From positions 1-64,000 of the forward strand of contig CAZIOT010000014.1 in NCBI GenBank assembly GCA_964540965.1: 64,000 nucleotides of DNA, read 5' to 3'. The notes under the pieces were generated by a model that was given only the letters and a program-made list of their open reading frames with translations, did no database searches and was not told the origin of the DNA. This DNA is from JADYZU01 sp964540965. Lineage in GTDB: Bacteria > Pseudomonadota > Alphaproteobacteria > Rhodobacterales > Rhodobacteraceae. The position numbers were made by a program, and so were the translations under genes. The first letter of the stretch is position 1; the number at the start of each line of letters is the position of its first letter. Below, in pieces: positions 58,855 through 64,000 of the stretch.

Positions 58855-60666
58855 GTGATCGCCATCCGCCGCCGGTTTCGCCCGCTTGTTGCCGTCCTTG
58901 CCGCCGCCGCCCTGCCCGCCGCAGCGCAGGTGGTGACACTGGACCTGCCCGCCGGCACCGGCGATGACCTGCGCGAGGTTCTGGAAAGCAATTCCCAGGT
59001 CTTTTCACTGGCCGATCAGGACGACACTACAGTCGCCGACAGCATCGCCGCCGCCCGCGCCGACTATCGCCGGCTGCTGACCGCGCTCTATTCCGAAGGC
59101 TATTACGGCGGCACCATCTCGATCCTGGTCGACGGGCGCGAGGCGGCGGCGATCGCGCCGCTCGACGCGCCCGCCGCGGTCGGCAGCATCGCCATCGCCA
59201 TCGAGCCCGGCCCGCGTTTCAGCCTTGGCACCGTGGCGCTCGCCCCCCTCGCCCCCGATACCGACCTGCCCGAAGGTTTCACCCCCGGCGAGGTGGCGCG
59301 CGCGACCCTGGTGCAGGATGCCGCCGCGGCGGGGATCGAGGGCTGGCGGCAGGCAGGCCATCCGCTGGCCGAAACCACGGACCAGCAGATCCGCGCCGAT
59401 CACCGCAGCGAACTTCTGGATGTGGCGGTGACGCTTGCCCCCGGCCCGGTGCTGCGCTTTGCGCCGCTGGATGTGGCCGGCAACACCGCCGTCCGCACCG
59501 AGCGCATCGTGGCCATTGCCGGCCTGCCGCGCGGCCAGATCTACGACCCCGATCAGGTCGAGCTTGCCGCCCTGCGCCTGCGCCGCACCGGCGCCTTCGA
59601 TTCGGTGGCGATGATCGAAAGCGACAGCGCCGGGCCGGGCGACACGCTGGCCGTCACGGCGCAGGTGTCGGAACGGCTGCCGCGCCGGCTTGGCTTCGGG
59701 GCCGAGATCAGTTCGGTCGACGGGCTGGCCGTCAATGCCTACTGGATGCACCGCAACCTGCTGGGCGGCGCCGAACGGTTCCGCGTCGACGCGGCCGTGA
59801 CCGGGATCGCCGGGCGAAGCGGCGGCCCCGACTACACGATCAGCCTGTCTTTCGGCCGTCCGGCGACGATCAACGCCAACACCGACCTCACCGCAGACCT
59901 GGCCATCGAACGTCTGGACGAAAGCGATTATCTGCTCAGCCAGATCACCGGCGATGTCAGCCTGGTGAAATATGTCCGCGACGACCTGACCTACAATTTC
60001 GGCCTGGGCTTCATCACCGCGCGCGAGGTGACCGAGTTCAGCCGCCGCGACTATACCCTGCTGACAGCGCCGATCGGGGGCACGCTTGACGCCCGCAACG
60101 ACAGCTTCGATGCGACGGCGGGCTACTACATCGACCTGTCGGTGACACCGTTCCTGGGCATTTCCGGGTCGGACGACGGCGGCCGCATCTATGCCGACGC
60201 CCGCTATTACCACAGCTTCGGCGCCAATGACCGGGTCACGCTGGCCGCGCGCGGGCAGATCGGATCGGTCTGGGGCGCCGACCTGCTGCAGGCGCCGCGC
60301 GATTTCCTGTTCTATTCCGGCGGCGGCGGCACCGTGCGCGGCCAGCCCTATCAATCGCTTGGCATCCCGATCGCCCGCGAGGGCGGCGAAACCGACCGTG
60401 TCGGCGGCCGCAGTTTCCTTGGCGCCCAGCTCGAGGCGCGGGTGAACATCACGCCCAAGATCGAGATCGTCGGTTTCTATGATTTCGGCACCATCGACAT
60501 CGACAGCCTGCCCGACAGCGACTCTGACTGGCATGCCGGCGCCGGGATCGGGCTGCGCTATGCGACCGCCATCGGGCCGATCCGGCTCGACCTCGCGGCG
60601 CCGGCCTCGGGCGAGGATGCCTGGGATTCGGTTCAGGTCTACATCGGCATCGGACAGGCATTTTGA
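58855..60666 (+). CDS. tamA: Autotransporter assembly factor TamA
   Basis: Outer-membrane Omp85 protein of 603 residues that works with TamB in insertion of outer-membrane proteins and lipid transport. A signal peptide (MIAIRRRFRPLVAVLAAAALPAAAQ) is followed by POTRA domains (about 30-275) and a C-terminal 16-strand barrel ending 'SVQVYIGIGQAF', with the Omp85 motif 'GGGTVRGQPYQSLG' near residue 490. The start is GTG at 58855 with AAGGAG upstream. Its TGA overlaps the tamB TTG. Confidence 0.93.
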   Translation: MIAIRRRFRPLVAVLAAAALPAAAQVVTLDLPAGTGDDLREVLESNSQVFSLADQDDTTVADSIAAARADYRRLLTALYSEGYYGGTISILVDGREAAAIAPLDAPAAVGSIAIAIEPGPRFSLGTVALAPLAPDTDLPEGFTPGEVARATLVQDAAAAGIEGWRQAGHPLAETTDQQIRADHRSELLDVAVTLAPGPVLRFAPLDVAGNTAVRTERIVAIAGLPRGQIYDPDQVELAALRLRRTGAFDSVAMIESDSAGPGDTLAVTAQVSERLPRRLGFGAEISSVDGLAVNAYWMHRNLLGGAERFRVDAAVTGIAGRSGGPDYTISLSFGRPATINANTDLTADLAIERLDESDYLLSQITGDVSLVKYVRDDLTYNFGLGFITAREVTEFSRRDYTLLTAPIGGTLDARNDSFDATAGYYIDLSVTPFLGISGSDDGGRIYADARYYHSFGANDRVTLAARGQIGSVWGADLLQAPRDFLFYSGGGGTVRGQPYQSLGIPIAREGGETDRVGGRSFLGAQLEARVNITPKIEIVGFYDFGTIDIDSLPDSDSDWHAGAGIGLRYATAIGPIRLDLAAPASGEDAWDSVQVYIGIGQAF

Positions 60667-63600
60667 CCCGCATCCTCCTTCTTCTCCTGTCGCTTGTCCT
60701 GCTGCCCTGTGTCGCGCTGGCCCAGACCAGTGCCGAGGAGGAGCGCGACCGTTCCTTCCTGTCCGACCTGATCGAGGGCGCGTTGTCTGACGACAACCAG
60801 ACCGTGCGCATCGACGGCTTTCGCGGCGCGCTGTCGTCGCAGGCATCGGTGCAGCGCCTGTCCATCGCCGATGCCGAGGGCGAATGGCTGGTCGCGCACG
60901 ACCTGATGCTGAACTGGACCCGCTCTGCCCTGTTCGACGGGCGGCTTGAGGTAAGCGAGCTTTCGGCCGGCTCCATCGAGATCCTGCGCGCGCCGCTTTC
61001 CAATCCGCAACCTCCGACGCCCGAGGCGGTGCCCTTTGCGCTGCCGGACTTGCCGGTTTCCGTCAATGTCGGCGAATTGCGCGCCGACCGCATCATCCTG
61101 GGCCAACCGCTGATCGGGCAAGAGGTTGTGCTGCAGCTTGACGGCACCGCGAGCCTTGCCGGGGGCGAGGGCACGGCCAGCCTGACCGCCCGACGCATCG
61201 ACGGCCCCGAGGGGCGCTTTGCCTTTGCCGGCAGTTTTTCCAACGCCACCCGCGTCCTCTCCATCGACCTCGACCTCAGCGAAGGGCCGGGGGGCATCGC
61301 GGCGACGCTGCTCAACCTGCCGGGCGACCCGTCGCTTGACCTTGCCGTGCAGGGCACGGCGCCCATCGACGCCTACGATTCGACCCTCACCCTCGCCTCG
61401 GACGGGGTCGAGCGGGTGACCGGGCGGTTCCAGCTTGGCACCACGCCGGGGCCGGGCGGCGGCAGCGAGCGCGCCTTCATGCTGACCCTCGACGGCGACG
61501 TGACGCCGCTGATCGCGCCGCAATACCGCGAATTCTTTGGCCCCGATGTCGCGCTGACCCTGACCGGGCGCAGCGCCGAGGACGGCACGCTCGACCTGCC
61601 CGAATTCAGCATTGCGGCGCAGGCGGTGCGGCTGAGCGGATCGGGCACCTTCACCCCCGGCGGCTGGCCGCAGCGCTTTCGTCTGACGGGCGATCTCGGG
61701 CTTGCCGATGGCAGTCCGGTCCTTTTGCCGATGCCGGGCGATCCGGTGACGGTGCGGGCGATGACGCTCGACCTCGGGTTCGACGCCGCGCGCGACGATG
61801 GCTGGACCGCCGCCTTTGCGATGACGGATCTTGTCGGTAGCGGCTATCGCGTCCCGTCGCTGACCCTTGCCGGCGGCGGCACGATCCGCCCCGCGGAAGG
61901 TGATACCCCCGGCGCCTTCGCTATCGACCTTGCCTATGCCGCGACCGGGCTGGCGCTGGACGATCCCGCGCTGGCCCAGGCGGTCGGCGACAATGTGCAG
62001 GGACAGATCGTGGCCAGCCGCAGCGGCGACGGCCCCCTTGCCATCACCCGGCTGACCATCGACGGGCCGGGCCTGACCGCCGCGCTGGGCGGCAGCATCG
62101 GTTCCGCGACCGACGCCCTGCCCTATGACCTGACGCTGGTGCTGGATGCCGCCGACCTGGCGCGCTTCCGCCTTTTGACCGGCCTCGACCTGTCGGGCGG
62201 GGCCAACCTGCTCGTCTCGGCCAGGGGCGAGGCGCTGAACCGCAGCTTTGCCATCGACCTGTCGGGGCGGACCAGCGATCTTCGGCTGGGGGTTCCGGCC
62301 GCCGACGCCCTTCTTGCCGGCGCCGGCACCGTGGCCTTGCGCGCGGTGCGCGACGCAACCGGGTTCCGCATAGAAAACGCCGAAGTCGCCACCGCCGCCC
62401 TGACCGGCAATGGCGCGGCCGATCTGTCGAGCGAGGACAGCGACGGCCGATTTGACCTTGTGCTGGACGATGCGCAACGCCTGCTGGCAGGCGTGTCGGG
62501 CCCGGCGCAAGTGACCGGCACCTTCCGCAATACCGCCGCCGGCGGTCTGTCGGTCACCGCCGCGGCCAGCCTGCCGGGCGGTCGTGCCGACTTTACCGCC
62601 ACCCGCGCGCCCGGCGAAGAGGTGACGCAACTGGCCCTGACCGGCGCCGTGCCAGACCTTTCGGCCTTTGCGCAGGCCGTCGGTCTTGACCTTGGCGGCG
62701 CCGCCGACCTGACCCTTGACGGCACGCTCGGGCCGGGGATTCTGGCCGACCTCACCCTCGCCGCCCGCACCGACGGGCTGGCGGTGGGTGTTACCGAGGC
62801 CGACCTTCTGCTCGCCGGCCAAGGCACCGTCGCCGCCCGGATCGCGCGCGACGGCGAGGGCATCCTGCGGATCGAGGGGCTGCGCGTCGTCACCGACCGG
62901 ATCGAGGCCGGCGGCAGCGCGGCCATCGCCGCCAGCATCGACGCCAGTTTCGAGGCGCGGATCGTCGAAACCGCCGGCCTTTACCCCGGCCTTTCCGGTT
63001 CGGCCACCATGCAAGGCACCTTGTCGCGCCTGGACACCGGCGACATGACCGTCGATCTTGCCGCCGCCGCGCTGGGGGCCGAGGCCGGCGTCACCGGCAT
63101 GATCAGCGCGGCCGGCACCTTCACCGGACAGGCGCGGCTTGCCGCCGCCGATCTTGGCAGCCTGTCGCCGCTGACGGGCCAGAACCTTTCCGGCGCTGCC
63201 GAGCTTGCCGCTTCGGGCAGCCTCGACCTCGACCTGCGCAACCTCGACCTCGCCCTGTCTGGCACCACCACCGATCTCGATGCCGGCATCGAGATAGCGC
63301 GCCCGCTGCTCGCCGGGCCCGGTATCCTTGCCGGCCACCTCGCCCGCGAAGACGGCGGCCCGATCCGCGTCGATGGCGTCACCTTCGCCACCCCCGGCCT
63401 GCGCCTCGCGCTGTCCGGCACCGTCGAGGGCACCGCGGTCGCGGCCGATCTTTCGCTGACCCTGCCGCAGGCCGGTCTTGTCGCCCCCGGCCTTGACGGA
63501 CCGGCAAGCGTGACCGGGACGCTGGCCCGGCGGGCCGATGGCGCCTTCGACGCCGATCTTGCCGCCACTGCGCCCGGAACGCGCGCCACCCTGACGGCTG

Positions 63601-64000
63601 AAGGCACCCTTGACGGCGCCGGCTTGCAGGGCGACCTCGCGCTCTTTGCCACCGATCTGGCGCCCTTCTCCCGTCTGGCCGGGCGGTCGCTCGGCGGCGC
63701 CATCGACCTTTCGGCGAGGGGAACTGTGGTCCCCGCAAATGGCCGCGTCGACCTGATGATCGAGGCTGCCACCCGCAACCTCGACCCCGGCCAAGCCACA
63801 CTGGCGAAAATTCTCGCCGGCAACGGTACCGTCAGCGGCACAGTCGAGCGCGACACCTCCGGCGTCGTCCTTGTGAATGACCTGTCGGTCGCCTTCCCCA
63901 ACCTGACCGTGACCGGCGATGTCGAGGGCGACGCCCGGCAGGCGCAGGCGCGTTTCGACGCCCGCCTGACCGATCTGGCGCTTCTCGCCCCCGATTTCTC
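60663..64000 (+). CDS. tamB: Translocation and assembly module protein TamB (5' part)
   Basis: AsmA-like inner-membrane-anchored protein that spans the periplasm as a long beta-groove, partner of TamA. The start is TTG at 60663, overlapping the tamA stop (TTGA); it gives the signal anchor MTRILLLLLSLVLLPCVALA, which confirms the start. The 1112 codons in the window are rich in 'LDGxG...G' beta-strand repeats ('ALDGRLEVSELSAGSIEI', 'ITRLTIDGPGLTAALGG'). The frame runs off the window; the DUF490 C-terminal domain is beyond it. Confidence 0.93.
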   Translation, partial: MTRILLLLLSLVLLPCVALAQTSAEEERDRSFLSDLIEGALSDDNQTVRIDGFRGALSSQASVQRLSIADAEGEWLVAHDLMLNWTRSALFDGRLEVSELSAGSIEILRAPLSNPQPPTPEAVPFALPDLPVSVNVGELRADRIILGQPLIGQEVVLQLDGTASLAGGEGTASLTARRIDGPEGRFAFAGSFSNATRVLSIDLDLSEGPGGIAATLLNLPGDPSLDLAVQGTAPIDAYDSTLTLASDGVERVTGRFQLGTTPGPGGGSERAFMLTLDGDVTPLIAPQYREFFGPDVALTLTGRSAEDGTLDLPEFSIAAQAVRLSGSGTFTPGGWPQRFRLTGDLGLADGSPVLLPMPGDPVTVRAMTLDLGFDAARDDGWTAAFAMTDLVGSGYRVPSLTLAGGGTIRPAEGDTPGAFAIDLAYAATGLALDDPALAQAVGDNVQGQIVASRSGDGPLAITRLTIDGPGLTAALGGSIGSATDALPYDLTLVLDAADLARFRLLTGLDLSGGANLLVSARGEALNRSFAIDLSGRTSDLRLGVPAADALLAGAGTVALRAVRDATGFRIENAEVATAALTGNGAADLSSEDSDGRFDLVLDDAQRLLAGVSGPAQVTGTFRNTAAGGLSVTAAASLPGGRADFTATRAPGEEVTQLALTGAVPDLSAFAQAVGLDLGGAADLTLDGTLGPGILADLTLAARTDGLAVGVTEADLLLAGQGTVAARIARDGEGILRIEGLRVVTDRIEAGGSAAIAASIDASFEARIVETAGLYPGLSGSATMQGTLSRLDTGDMTVDLAAAALGAEAGVTGMISAAGTFTGQARLAAADLGSLSPLTGQNLSGAAELAASGSLDLDLRNLDLALSGTTTDLDAGIEIARPLLAGPGILAGHLAREDGGPIRVDGVTFATPGLRLALSGTVEGTAVAADLSLTLPQAGLVAPGLDGPASVTGTLARRADGAFDADLAATAPGTRATLTAEGTLDGAGLQGDLALFATDLAPFSRLAGRSLGGAIDLSARGTVVPANGRVDLMIEAATRNLDPGQATLAKILAGNGTVSGTVERDTSGVVLVNDLSVAFPNLTVTGDVEGDARQAQARFDARLTDLALLAPDF

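Noticed and set aside
60639..63794. A 1051-codon minus-strand open frame opposite tamB
   Set aside because: Low-complexity Gly/Arg/Ala-rich translation with no domain. The plus-strand TamB frame has a signal anchor, overlaps tamA by 4 bases and is typical of the family.
1..64000. tRNA, rRNA and insertion sequences
   Set aside because: Scanning the intergenic regions by eye gave no cloverleaf with a conserved T-loop, no rRNA-like sequence and no transposase motif; a covariance-model search would be needed to exclude a divergent small RNA.

Overview
The window is high-GC bacterial chromosome that reads as an alphaproteobacterium of the Rhodobacteraceae (Rhodobacter/Paracoccus-like). This is an inference from gene content and order: phosphatidylcholine synthase, phaA-phaB, DUF484-xerC beside priA, ycjX/ycjF, tamA-tamB, a CxxC/CxxH DksA-like protein and a DUF1127 protein divergent from a LysR regulator. 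I see no rRNA, tRNA, CRISPR array, prophage or intact insertion sequence.

Layout. 0.1-7.1 kb: TetR regulator, polyprenyl diphosphate synthase, DUF2007 protein, TrmN6-like methyltransferase, a DUF465 protein, then a leftward run phaA-phaB-ATP-grasp-EamA exporter. 7.5-15.6 kb: EAL protein, tag, moaE-moaD-pgsA and uvrC. The pgsA-uvrC boundary has been opened by two separate cargo blocks: a BglII/BstYI-type restriction-modification pair, and an unknown membrane protein with a C-terminal zinc ribbon. Between the two cargos lies a short relic of the pgsA start joined to the uvrC end. 15.8-31.7 kb: sppA/small zinc-ribbon/pteridine-reductase-like operon, ABC-2 exporter, a TetR-controlled PACE efflux pump with a clear operator, folate and Mg2+ genes, guanine and 8-oxoguanine deaminases, two CAP lipoproteins, hisN, XRE and LysR regulators and a Bax-inhibitor-1 protein. 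31.7-42.5 kb: rpmG, truA, ycjX-GNAT-ycjF, asd, ileS, ogt and an EamA transporter. 42.8-53.6 kb: two large predicted type I-secreted RTX proteins, a subtilase with a P domain and a 2654-residue beta-helix/cadherin protein. 53.7-64.0 kb: priA, DUF484-xerC-pcs, a DksA-like regulator behind an Fnr-type box, tamA and the 5' part of tamB.

Two repeat families run through the intergenic regions. The first is a roughly 185-240 bp element in three copies (7.3, 32.2 and 36.6 kb) built from consecutive hairpins whose stems are kept by compensatory changes. The second is a GTAGGGTGGG-type palindrome at 9.0, 11.8, 41.1 and 41.6 kb. Its arms supply stop codons, and in one case the start codon, of neighbouring genes; ogt is bracketed by two copies.

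The best candidates for something undescribed are the pgsA-uvrC cargo site with its flank relic, the structured dispersed repeat, the palindrome-bracketed ogt, and the Met/Thr-rich open frame with mutually exclusive stems upstream of asd.
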